Positions 18,301 to 25,173 of a DNA stretch of 26,307 bases are shown here, in pieces. A program made the position numbers and the translations under genes. The first letter of the stretch is position 1. Each line of letters opens with the position of its first letter. Origin of the DNA: a virus. The stretch spans positions 1-26,307 of IMG/VR virus record IMGVR_UViG_3300000116_000096; one strand, given 5' to 3'. Under the pieces are notes generated by a model. That model did no database searches and was not told the origin of the DNA. It saw nothing but the letters and a program-made list of their open reading frames with translations.

Positions 18301-18519
18301 TTGGGCTGCATTAGCACTCTGTTCTCCTCCTTGATTAACAGTTAATCTTCCAGCGGTAGGGGTTTTAATAATTGCTGTTCCTTGTAGCTTTGAAACTTTA
18401 GCATTAGCGGATTGTTGCTCACTTAATTTTTTATTTTTCTCAACCATAAGTGAGTTGCTTAAACCAGTTAACCCATTAGAAGGCATTAACTTTAACGATT
18501 TTTCTGTGAATGAAGACAT
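15355..18519 (-). CDS. Large structural protein with C-terminal LamG-like domain (1054 aa)
   Basis: A two-part structural protein. Residues 1-120 are Ser/Asn/Gln-rich and low in structure. About 120-260 and 340-405 are helical, with heptad-like stretches (ESTVAMLNQKSSALQTDINQ and TKIRKRKRQLEIAAIYG). From about 580 to the end the protein reads like a concanavalin A/LamG-type beta-sandwich: ELVACYNF near 582, GVSFDFWTYVP near 690, FNISFDYPNNETRIMLDGKHL near 850, and finally GSFKIYAKPLSTTEATLNF with a terminal QKGFFKN. The 'F.iy.kpLs..E...nf..qkg' ending is characteristic of LamG-3 type domains, which often bind sugars. The gene lies between the 365-aa protein and gp25, with a 9-nt gap before and 2-nt gap after, so it should be part of the baseplate. 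It has no Shine-Dalgarno; the ATG follows an A/T-rich TAATAACAACTA leader. LamG fold is fairly sure; a carbohydrate-binding role is inferred. Confidence 0.65.
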   Translation of the reverse strand: MSSFTEKSLKLMPSNGLTGLSNSLMVEKNKKLSEQQSANAKVSKLQGTAIIKTPTAGRLTVNQGGEQSANAAQQGMSSPSLAWANGANVLNNGLTNPQDIPVFVPGTTDEIATQDDVTQMNSEIESFFDESSPNQASPRLESTVAMLNQKSSALQTDINQIDVTQALIADILQKRADGKLPEPQLNLKALDMDTLPPGVRRMVATSQENLKEFVEDTIIAPFAQNELFIEALTAQLSGIDIVSPTFDLEYGPPISAGNKFVLSQDGLYYNSRTQEVPQIPLDPLSSTMWTLDYDSNKGGRGAQFTEEDGYTQAGTIFALETDLGENSQRVIDFYEYDDVLQQFADDRQAQLTEVSGYISEIKNNGYSETDAVVQSYYSQLGSVVAIYDTKIRKRKRQLEIAAIYGRNSFIVTDRDHPLGEGIFFEYVAPTGKLFEYKLKYDDQPDSMKTTSFLEGEGGATVAWDTVSNEVVDVPDAANVIAIQGKWQEIPRVPINDFSYLKSSDVPLPLQRKITLFSEDLDTVVAPYQAKYVVAPETPENFTDALAVDMIGYGDWVHRESSGSISSITPSYKSLTDDIASDELVACYNFLDPEAVTQPSGTLYGLNNAAEGSPRMDGKLVGYSPSFVFPSGVGTAYMGGTIFDEEAKYGTQWSGIKGSYVSLPNITKGYETFGTPYKGSKPLDNIFYGTSGVSFDFWTYVPTLTDALTPFHRYRLVLSNENSGPVVNDYVNAGILSKNGGPTTIGLNQSTNRTVGMMIGWRDKGDPQGAGTTRLTSSSGLEFIISPTVSQNQYYTENPTVSWGHSTCIAEKWDGTSLAPSPTETSEVGMYVTSSIRTSDGSGIGDASGSFVHFNISFDYPNNETRIMLDGKHLVTSSITDVLGVKPEVLQTPTAVRIDLADKSDTISYNNPTKESFLGNDIYDEYVTPERVAFPVFTPWIIGGGYSDNMPSIAGTSYRPQGFLGSNTNNTYQETTLGQTVVTESLGSYGTFITGQHTPPLSNGSGGSNGSRYQIPRSGLDGYVGSFKIYAKPLSTTEATLNFDSQKGFFKNILL

Positions 18520-18528
18520 TAGTTGTTA

Positions 18529-19626
18529 TTATTTAGGTACGGTACCGTTAAACCAAAAAGCTGGGGCTTGTCGGTAGTAGTACTGGTTGCTGAGGTTTCC
18601 GCCGAGTGCGGAGCCGTTGTAATATATGCGAACAAAGAGTTGTTGTCCTTTCTTTAGGTTGACAGGTCCTTTGAGTAATTCCCGGTAGTCTAGTACGGCT
18701 CCTGTATTTCCAGCCGTATACGACATGTACTTACGCAATGTATAAAGTGCGGGAGGGTTATTTTCCGTCCTAACCATAATATCGTACATGTAATTTGAGG
18801 CAGATGCTCCGGTGTCTGTAAATCCACCGAAAGGATAACCACTTCTAAATGAAAGACTGTCTAGTTGAAAGTGGTTATCATCAGTTAACTCCGTAAAAGG
18901 GTCTTCTTCTAAAGTCACGCTACCTTCATATAAATCCAAAATGGTTTGGTCCGCATAACCTTGGGAGATTTGGTCAGCATTGAATTCCGGTCTTTTCGTC
19001 GCGGTGGGGGCGACTCCAAAGGTATCGTTGGTTGCTACTCTTCCATAATACCGCTCATTAGGGTCGTAATCCTCGTAGGCTATTCTGACGGTGACAACAT
19101 CGTCGTCATTATAAAAGGCGTTCGATGTTGCGGATTGACCTCCCTGCCTTACTGCTTTGTGCATACGCACATTCAGCGATTCATAAGGATGAACAATAAA
19201 TGGGTCAAAGTAAACTCTGTCATTAGGTACTCCCTGTGTAGTTCCAGAAAATGCGTTTAACTCCCACTCCGCATTTGTGTTAGCAGAAAAAACAATATAT
19301 TCCTTAGTACTGGTGTTGTTGCCTGAAGATTTCCAACCCGTTCCGACTGTGGTTATAAAGGGAAGAACTTCAACATTATACATAAAGTGAGTTTGATTCG
19401 CAAGGAAGTTAGGAGTCCACGTAGGAAGAACTTCAATACTATGAACTTTAATCGCGGATTTAGGCTGGTTACTTGGCTCCGGCTCCGCTCCTCGATATAC
19501 CTCAACTCCATCATGGGAAATTTGCGGAACGTTGAATTCGCCGCCACCTGCCCATAGCGGTGCTCCATTAATAATCCCATCAAAAGCAAGGTCCGCGCCG
19601 CTTATAGTCTGTGTTATGTACTTCAT
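18529..19626 (-). CDS. Unrecognised baseplate-cluster protein (365 aa)
   Basis: I do not recognise this protein. It has no signal peptide, membrane segment or catalytic motif that I can see. It is rich in Tyr, Asn, Gly and beta-type strands, as in structural proteins. Two parts look alike: residues about 59-160 (KVHSIEVLP, then FMYNVEVLPF, then FIVHPYESLNVRMHKAV) and about 253-340 (FQLDSLSFR, then NYMYDIMVRTE, then PVNLKKGQQLFVRIYYNG). This suggests two related beta-sandwich domains. The gene sits between the spike and a LamG-like protein, and its ATG shares its A-T with the spike stop (TAATG), so expression with the spike is likely. By position it could be a hub- or wedge-attached accessory or adhesion protein; that is inference from context only. 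Confidence 0.6.
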   Translation of the reverse strand: MKYITQTISGADLAFDGIINGAPLWAGGGEFNVPQISHDGVEVYRGAEPEPSNQPKSAIKVHSIEVLPTWTPNFLANQTHFMYNVEVLPFITTVGTGWKSSGNNTSTKEYIVFSANTNAEWELNAFSGTTQGVPNDRVYFDPFIVHPYESLNVRMHKAVRQGGQSATSNAFYNDDDVVTVRIAYEDYDPNERYYGRVATNDTFGVAPTATKRPEFNADQISQGYADQTILDLYEGSVTLEEDPFTELTDDNHFQLDSLSFRSGYPFGGFTDTGASASNYMYDIMVRTENNPPALYTLRKYMSYTAGNTGAVLDYRELLKGPVNLKKGQQLFVRIYYNGSALGGNLSNQYYYRQAPAFWFNGTVPK

Positions 19627-20720
19627 TAAAGTGGAGGGCTTGTTGGGGCGCCTTTATTACCAATATGCTTATGATTTACTAGGCTCTTTGTTGCGACTAC
19701 TACGTCGCCGGAGTTACCGTTTATGGTAATTTTATTAGCACTAATATCAATTCCTGATTTAGATATCGTAATCGTAGACCCTCCAACCGCTAAAGTTATC
19801 GAGGTGTCTGCGTCAATCCGAACCTTACCTTGCAAAGCATCTAAAGTAATATCACCCGTACCAGCATTTGACAGTTCGATATTGCCTTTCGATTCAGAAC
19901 TGACGGTATGTCCGATAAAACCTTCCTTAGAGATAAGGTCAATATCTTGCTTAGCCTCAGCGATGATGGAGTTATCACCAATCCCCTTTCCGTTACCTTG
20001 GCTCGTGATGCGAATAGAATTGTTATTTTCGTCTACGAGCTGTATACACTCCCCGCCAGCGGCAGGGGGTGCGTCACTCATAATTATTCTCTTGTTCTCA
20101 GCTGTTTTTAATTTAATTTCGTTAACCAATACGTCAGCACGTTTATCGGTCATAGAAATTAAGTGCCCAGACGGGTGTTTTAAAATGAAAGAATCAGGTA
20201 AATCATTTGTTCCATAGTTAGAAGTAGAGTTTGGGCATCCATAAGTAGCCTGTACAATATCAACGGTAGGACCGCTATCGTCATCTTTTACCTCCGTTCG
20301 GCTTAACTGTCTTCCATTGGGGTCATGAGGTCCCACGTAATAAGGCTGCGTTTTTAAAGTATCACTTTGTTCTTGTCCCGCAGCGTATAGACATCCCATC
20401 CAGAAGTATTTTGTTGGTGGGTCACTAAACGGTACAGACCCCACTAAAACAATAGCCCCAATCCCTGGCAAAGCAAAGAAGCCATAACCAGCTCCCCCTA
20501 CAGGAGAGACGTAATCACACGCCATTGGTCCGTGAGGAAATGCTGGGGAGTCTACCATTAAGCGACCTGCATGCTCTAAATCTAGACATTGAGTTACTTT
20601 ACCGAAGGCGAGGAAAGGTACTTTGTTTGCGCTTTGGGACGCTACCTCTTCCTGAATGGGCGTGTATTCTTTTCCGATAGCTTTTACTTCAGCCTTAGCT
20701 CCGATATATTCGTTAGGCAT
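19626..20720 (-). CDS. Central baseplate spike, gp5/gpV-like, no lysozyme (364 aa)
   Basis: Forms the membrane-piercing needle under the hub. An OB-fold-like region lies at about residues 38-112 (FGKVTQCLDL, then FFALPGIGAIVLVG, then YFWMGCLY). The segment from about 225 to 345 has short alternating polar and hydrophobic strands (SIRITSQGN, then NIELSNAGTGDITLDA, then TITISKSGIDISANKITING), typical of the triple-stranded beta-helix of spike proteins. The end reads LVNHKHIGNKGAPTSPP; the HKH (residues 350 and 352) fits the HxH iron-binding tip of gpV-type spikes. Unlike T4 gp5 there is no lysozyme domain. The frame is open to an earlier ATG at 20753, which would add 11 residues, but only the ATG at 20720 has a GGAGGT site 5 nt upstream. 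The start overlaps the hub stop by 8 nt, so the two are probably translated together. Confidence 0.82.
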   Translation of the reverse strand: MPNEYIGAKAEVKAIGKEYTPIQEEVASQSANKVPFLAFGKVTQCLDLEHAGRLMVDSPAFPHGPMACDYVSPVGGAGYGFFALPGIGAIVLVGSVPFSDPPTKYFWMGCLYAAGQEQSDTLKTQPYYVGPHDPNGRQLSRTEVKDDDSGPTVDIVQATYGCPNSTSNYGTNDLPDSFILKHPSGHLISMTDKRADVLVNEIKLKTAENKRIIMSDAPPAAGGECIQLVDENNNSIRITSQGNGKGIGDNSIIAEAKQDIDLISKEGFIGHTVSSESKGNIELSNAGTGDITLDALQGKVRIDADTSITLAVGGSTITISKSGIDISANKITINGNSGDVVVATKSLVNHKHIGNKGAPTSPPL

Positions 20721-23700
20721 TTGGTACCTCCAACCCTCCGGCAAGGTTAACATCTAAATCGGTATCCACACGGTAAAGCCTTAGCTTTGTTTTGTACCCT
20801 TCAGAGGAATCGACCGTGTGATTGATTCCTAATATTCTATACCAGCCGCTAAGCCAATGTAGTGTGTTGGTGGAAAGGCGAGCATCATATACCCTAAGCC
20901 CCACATACCTTTGAGCAAATTCGACAATAGGGTTATCAAGTTCAGGGATACCTAGTGTTTCCAACTCAACCTCCCAGGCTGTTTGTTGCATAGCTTGTGT
21001 AAAGAAGAAGTTAGTGTCCATCATTTTTCGTTGTAGCTCCCGTTGATTATCCTCACCTAACATCATGTAGGTTGTTTGGAAATCTACTCTTCTGGTTAAT
21101 ATAGGGGCTGACCAGGTTTTCTTAGCGCCTTGCACAGCCAAAATACTCTCTTGTTCGTTTGTACCTGCCTGAAATTTCATTTCAGGGAACAGTAACTCAA
21201 GGGTGTAAGGGTCGTTAACCAGACACGAAATTATAGTTAAATCTTTGGCGTTTTGGTCTCCCACTCTATCCTTCAAATCAGAGAAATTATAATAAGAAAC
21301 AAGTTCTGGTAACAAAGCTAAGATGTCCGAATCAATGTATAAGTAAGAGTCTATTTGGTTAGGGCGCCTGTTATATTTATCAAGCAGTGCTTGGCTTTCC
21401 GCTAAAGTATAACCGCCTTCTGTGGCTACGTCATCTGGGTGTTCCCGCAATCTATCTATACGGGCTTGAAGCTCTTGTCCTAAGTACCTATTAACAAGTC
21501 GTCCCTGTAAGGTTTCTTTGTCAAAATATTCATTTATACTTCCGAAATACCTATTCATGAAGACCGCCTGTGATATACCCAGTAACCATCTATATTCCCC
21601 TTCAAATTTTAGGTCCGTAACGATGGAATCTTTGGTAGCGTAATCTAAATATAAAATATTTTCTTTATCTATCCCATCCACTGTGATTTCTGGGAAGGAG
21701 TATACGCGGTTAACATTGGAAGCAGTCCAGTTATTTATCGTGTCGTCGGTTGCGACAAACATAATAGTCTTGGACTGCTTCACCATATCCTCTCTGTCCC
21801 TCTTACTGAACTCAGGGAGGTATCCATTTGTATCCAAGATAAAATCGTCGCTCTGTTGTTTATTAAGTCTTCCTAAGTCAAGCACATTGATTTGTATCTT
21901 TGATGCGGAGCCAACTAAATAGCTATTTAAAGCATTAACCACTTTCTCTAAAGAAATCGTTATGTTGGGGGCATCGCCTTCCGTACCTAAGGACAAATAA
22001 CCTTGAAGGTCAGCTGGTGGGGTAGCCTTTACCTCTTTTGGTTTAGGGGCTTCGGGAGGAGGAGTTAAATCGCGGAACCTTAACCGGTCTCCCTGTTCCG
22101 CAAACAATTGGGTAGGGATGTCGGACAGGTAGTTCCAGGTTTCTACTGTTGGTTCCAAATACAACTTCTGGTTTTCAATTCTCTGCCAATTGTCTAAACT
22201 TCCTACTGGGTCAGTCCTATTCGAATTGTAACCAAGTCCGTATGTCCACCTATCAGGAAATACAGCCTTGTTATTCCCATCTACATGTTTTTCCCACTCG
22301 GGGCAGTAAGTGGCTCGCCATGATGTAAATTCGTTTTCTTCTCCCATAAGACCTGACTGGCTGAAATCTAAAAGCTGCATGTTTTCCTTATTAATTATTG
22401 GGTACTTATCGGGGTGAAAAGCTTTATCTATAGGAGGGGGAAACATCTTGGTTACAGTCTCTCTCCCGAGACAATAGGCAGTATTCGCATTTGCTACATT
22501 CGCGGGCACGTAATAAGGCGGAATGCTCTTAGTAGATTCGAGTTCCTCAGGGTCATACTTATTCATCGAGAATTGATAAGGGGTGGGTACCGCGCAAAGT
22601 ATGGGAGGTAATGAGTGACTGTAAACACTTCCACCTAATGTCTTCTTAGGGAACATTCTAAGCAAATCGGAATAAGAAAAAGTATAGTCTTGTGTCCAAG
22701 TATTATAAGATGTCAACTGACCTGGTTGGGCTCCGTGTCTAAAAGGTTCGTTTTGTCTATTCAGCTCAGTATTTACCGGACCTGGCAATAACCAAATAGG
22801 AGCACTTCCATTGGCTACAGCAGACTGCTTTTCATCACCGGTCATTGCGCGTAATTCTCTAGGTCCGTCCGACGGAGGGGACTTCTGTACCGTACTTGGG
22901 GGGTATATAGCGCCTGACGGGCTAGGTTCGAAAGGGAGTACCTCCTGCCCTTCCGGGAAATTTTCCGTAGTCAATATACTAGCTAAAGCAGCCTCATAAT
23001 CGGTTGGCATGCCCTCTAACAAGAACGCGGAGTTTATCGAGTTGCCGTTAGGAGAGGTGTTAGGGTTGAAGAGAAAATAGGAAGTTCCTCCTTCGTCGGT
23101 ATCTAACTCTGAATTCAATACGACAGTTCCGTTAATCTCGAAGAACTTGACAGGGGTGACGGGGGTGAAAATATCTTCTTCGGTCTCAGCATCAAATCCC
23201 TGGTACTGAATAACCTCGTCCAACATAACTTCATCAAATGTGACGAGTATTGCATTAGGTATATCGGTAGCTTCTCCATCCCCATATACTTCCCCAAACG
23301 TGTACGAGTCTACGGCGTTTCCTGAGCCGTTTATTTCGATATTCGTAACTTTAGCTATAGGTGTTCCCACAATTTCTGGAGCCTCAGTTAAATCTAATAT
23401 AGGCGGCCAAAAAGTTAATCTTTCACTCGCAGTTGAGGTATGTCCAGCACTTACAAGACCAGGAGGTTTTTCTTTTACATAATCAAATAAATTTATTTCT
23501 AAATGCTCATCGGCAGTTATTGTAGCCCGGTCTATATCGTCCTGAGTAGGGACAATGCCTGCATCAATCTGATTCTGCGCTGGTGTCCCGTTGGTGAATA
23601 CCTCTATATTACCTGATTCATTAGTTTCCCACTGCAAACCTATTTGGTTGAAGAATATTTTAAACGCTTGCAGTTTGTGGGCATCGGTAACACCGTTGGT

Positions 23701-24870
23701 CTTAGCCCTAGCTTTATCCCACTCGATAATAGTTGCCATAGGGGCGTTTAGCTGCGCCTCAAATTTCCTCTTAGCTTCAGGGTCGCTCTCAAGCCGCTTG
23801 TACACAGCTCCCCACTCTTCCCGTTTTTTACTGCTATCGTCGTTACTGTAGTTATAGTTTTGCCCTAGCACCGTACCTTTGGCTGCGTTGGCAGCTCTTC
23901 CTCCTTTTTGATAGCTGACGCCTCCACCAAAATCTGCGCCTTTTGAACTATCTTTAAGTGAACCAGGTTCAATGTATCCGGCTACGTTAAGAAGGCTCTG
24001 TCGGGCGACGTTAAACTGTGCCTCCGCTTTCTGCTGTGAGTCTTTAGCAATTTGCTTTGCGATACCCGCCACGTTCTCGTCTATCTTGGACCCAAAACTA
24101 TTATCCGCGTTGAAGGGGTTAAGTAACTCAGAAACAACTACAAGCTCGGGGTAATTGGCTGCAAATGCGCCGAGAACCTCAGCTAACATTTGAGAAACTT
24201 CCCTTCCTTCAGGGAACTCAGGGGTTATCCATGGAACAGTCGCAATGTGCTCCCTTTTATTGTAAATGTTAGAGGTTCTGGTAAAGGTAAACAAATCCAC
24301 CAGCATTAACTCAACAACTTTATCTTTGTTAGCGTTAATTTGATAACGTACATCACTGACCCGGCATTTATGGATTTGGGAAATACCGTTATTTTCCTCG
24401 GTCCCGTAACCCCACCTCAAATAAACCGTCGGGACCGTGTTTCGGGAACCCTGTCCAGTAGCAAGATAGTAATCGTCTACTTCACCCGTAACGCTCTCTA
24501 GAGTCTCCTGTCTTTTCGCCACGGATGCCCAATCATTTACTACACCATGAGAGGTGGGATATATCTGCTGAAAGAACTGAGCGAACTGGTACTCTAATTC
24601 CGTAGTCGGGTTAAGCAACCTCAATTTATACATTTGAGTGTTGGCTCCATACGCGAAATCACACTCAAATCTTTCCATGGAGCTGCGTAAGTTTAGAGGG
24701 TCGGACATTCCATAGAAACCCGGCTCTAACGTCGCGCCCGCGGACACGGTTAGCAAGTCGTTTCTATCAAACGACATAAACACCTGCGCTACTTCATTGG
24801 CGTTGAAGGCTCGGGTGTCTGTGCTTGCGGGTACCGGGGATGATGCCGGTCGGTCATTAAACGTGGGCAT
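20713..24870 (-). CDS. Giant baseplate hub protein, gp27-like ends (1385 aa)
   Basis: Probably the central hub of the baseplate, the ring that joins tube and spike. The N-terminal 200 residues are beta-rich and domain-like. The C-terminal segment, about residues 1337-1364, reads LSGWYRILGINHTV, then YKTKLRLYR. This matches the 'G.Y.V..V.H....G.F.T.L.L.R' signature of gp27/VgrG-type hub domains. Between the ends lie roughly 1000 residues without a recognised fold: a likely coiled coil at about 259-302 (GIAKQIAKDSQQKAEAQFN), a Pro-rich linker at about 936-952 (PPPEAPKPKEV), and a helical segment at about 1150-1200. T4 gp27 has about 390 residues, so this is more than three times the usual size. 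No peptidoglycan-cleaving motif was seen. The ATG lies 1 nt after the stop of the previous gene and has no Shine-Dalgarno. The spike gene follows with an 8-nt overlap. Confidence 0.68.
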   Translation of the reverse strand: MPTFNDRPASSPVPASTDTRAFNANEVAQVFMSFDRNDLLTVSAGATLEPGFYGMSDPLNLRSSMERFECDFAYGANTQMYKLRLLNPTTELEYQFAQFFQQIYPTSHGVVNDWASVAKRQETLESVTGEVDDYYLATGQGSRNTVPTVYLRWGYGTEENNGISQIHKCRVSDVRYQINANKDKVVELMLVDLFTFTRTSNIYNKREHIATVPWITPEFPEGREVSQMLAEVLGAFAANYPELVVVSELLNPFNADNSFGSKIDENVAGIAKQIAKDSQQKAEAQFNVARQSLLNVAGYIEPGSLKDSSKGADFGGGVSYQKGGRAANAAKGTVLGQNYNYSNDDSSKKREEWGAVYKRLESDPEAKRKFEAQLNAPMATIIEWDKARAKTNGVTDAHKLQAFKIFFNQIGLQWETNESGNIEVFTNGTPAQNQIDAGIVPTQDDIDRATITADEHLEINLFDYVKEKPPGLVSAGHTSTASERLTFWPPILDLTEAPEIVGTPIAKVTNIEINGSGNAVDSYTFGEVYGDGEATDIPNAILVTFDEVMLDEVIQYQGFDAETEEDIFTPVTPVKFFEINGTVVLNSELDTDEGGTSYFLFNPNTSPNGNSINSAFLLEGMPTDYEAALASILTTENFPEGQEVLPFEPSPSGAIYPPSTVQKSPPSDGPRELRAMTGDEKQSAVANGSAPIWLLPGPVNTELNRQNEPFRHGAQPGQLTSYNTWTQDYTFSYSDLLRMFPKKTLGGSVYSHSLPPILCAVPTPYQFSMNKYDPEELESTKSIPPYYVPANVANANTAYCLGRETVTKMFPPPIDKAFHPDKYPIINKENMQLLDFSQSGLMGEENEFTSWRATYCPEWEKHVDGNNKAVFPDRWTYGLGYNSNRTDPVGSLDNWQRIENQKLYLEPTVETWNYLSDIPTQLFAEQGDRLRFRDLTPPPEAPKPKEVKATPPADLQGYLSLGTEGDAPNITISLEKVVNALNSYLVGSASKIQINVLDLGRLNKQQSDDFILDTNGYLPEFSKRDREDMVKQSKTIMFVATDDTINNWTASNVNRVYSFPEITVDGIDKENILYLDYATKDSIVTDLKFEGEYRWLLGISQAVFMNRYFGSINEYFDKETLQGRLVNRYLGQELQARIDRLREHPDDVATEGGYTLAESQALLDKYNRRPNQIDSYLYIDSDILALLPELVSYYNFSDLKDRVGDQNAKDLTIISCLVNDPYTLELLFPEMKFQAGTNEQESILAVQGAKKTWSAPILTRRVDFQTTYMMLGEDNQRELQRKMMDTNFFFTQAMQQTAWEVELETLGIPELDNPIVEFAQRYVGLRVYDARLSTNTLHWLSGWYRILGINHTVDSSEGYKTKLRLYRVDTDLDVNLAGGLEVPNA
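20726..20731 (-). promoter_or_regulatory. Shine-Dalgarno deciding the spike start
   Basis: The minus strand reads GGAGGT, 5 nt before ATG at 20720. A second purine box, GGAGGG, lies just upstream at 20734-20739. Nothing comparable precedes the earlier in-frame ATG at 20753, so the downstream start is preferred. Confidence 0.7.
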
Positions 24871-24871
24871 A

Positions 24872-25171
24872 TTAAACTTGTGGAATTATAATCTGGTTCC
24901 CTGCGGCTAAGTCTACTTCGTAGTCATAGGCGCTGTTAGCAGCAACTATTAACCACCAGAGAAGTTCGTTTCCATAAGCAGCATAGGCAAGCAAGTCAGG
25001 TCTCGCTTCCATAGTCGTAGGTATTATAGCAACTTTTGAATTGGTTGCATCATAAACATTTTGCATAAATTTTTGATATTGAGAAGAACTTCCTATATCT
25101 GTTAAAGTTTTTCCTCGATGAGAAACAACTTTACCTGTAAAAATCTGGGCTCTGTCATTATACATAGCCAT
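24872..25171 (-). CDS. LysM/gp53-like baseplate adaptor (99 aa)
   Basis: A small baseplate protein that should link the tube end or hub to the wedges. Residues about 55-99 read as RPDLLAYAAYG, then LWWLIVAANS, then YEVDLAAGNQIIIP. This is the classic pattern 'RPDLIAY..YG...LWW.IA.AN...DP..L.AG..I.IP' shared by T4 gp53 and short LysM-type tail proteins. The first 50 residues are an unrecognised extension. The upstream gene's stop lies 2 nt before this ATG, and a long GGAGGAGG-type ribosome binding site overlaps the last codons of that gene. ATG also occurs two codons later (MAM), so the start could be 6 nt shorter; the first fits the ribosome binding site spacing of 7 nt. The family call is confident; the T4 gp53 equivalence is inferred. 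Confidence 0.78.
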   Translation of the reverse strand: MAMYNDRAQIFTGKVVSHRGKTLTDIGSSSQYQKFMQNVYDATNSKVAIIPTTMEARPDLLAYAAYGNELLWWLIVAANSAYDYEVDLAAGNQIIIPQV

Positions 25172-25173
25172 AA

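Noticed and set aside
19723-20217. 164-codon open frame on the plus strand
   Set aside because: It lies wholly antisense to the spike gene, has no ribosome binding site, and reads as an artefact of the beta-helix codons. The same applies to the other plus-strand frames, such as 190-552, 16895-17311 and 13246-13647.
20721-20753. Upstream in-frame ATG that would extend the spike by 11 residues (MLTLPEGWRYQ)
   Set aside because: It has no ribosome binding site and would overlap the hub gene by 41 nt. The ATG at 20720 has GGAGGT at 5 nt and an 8-nt overlap.
20713-24870. A hidden lysozyme or peptidase domain in the hub
   Set aside because: I looked for Glu/Asp lysozyme patterns and NlpC/P60 or M23 Cys/His patterns in the middle region and saw none that were convincing.
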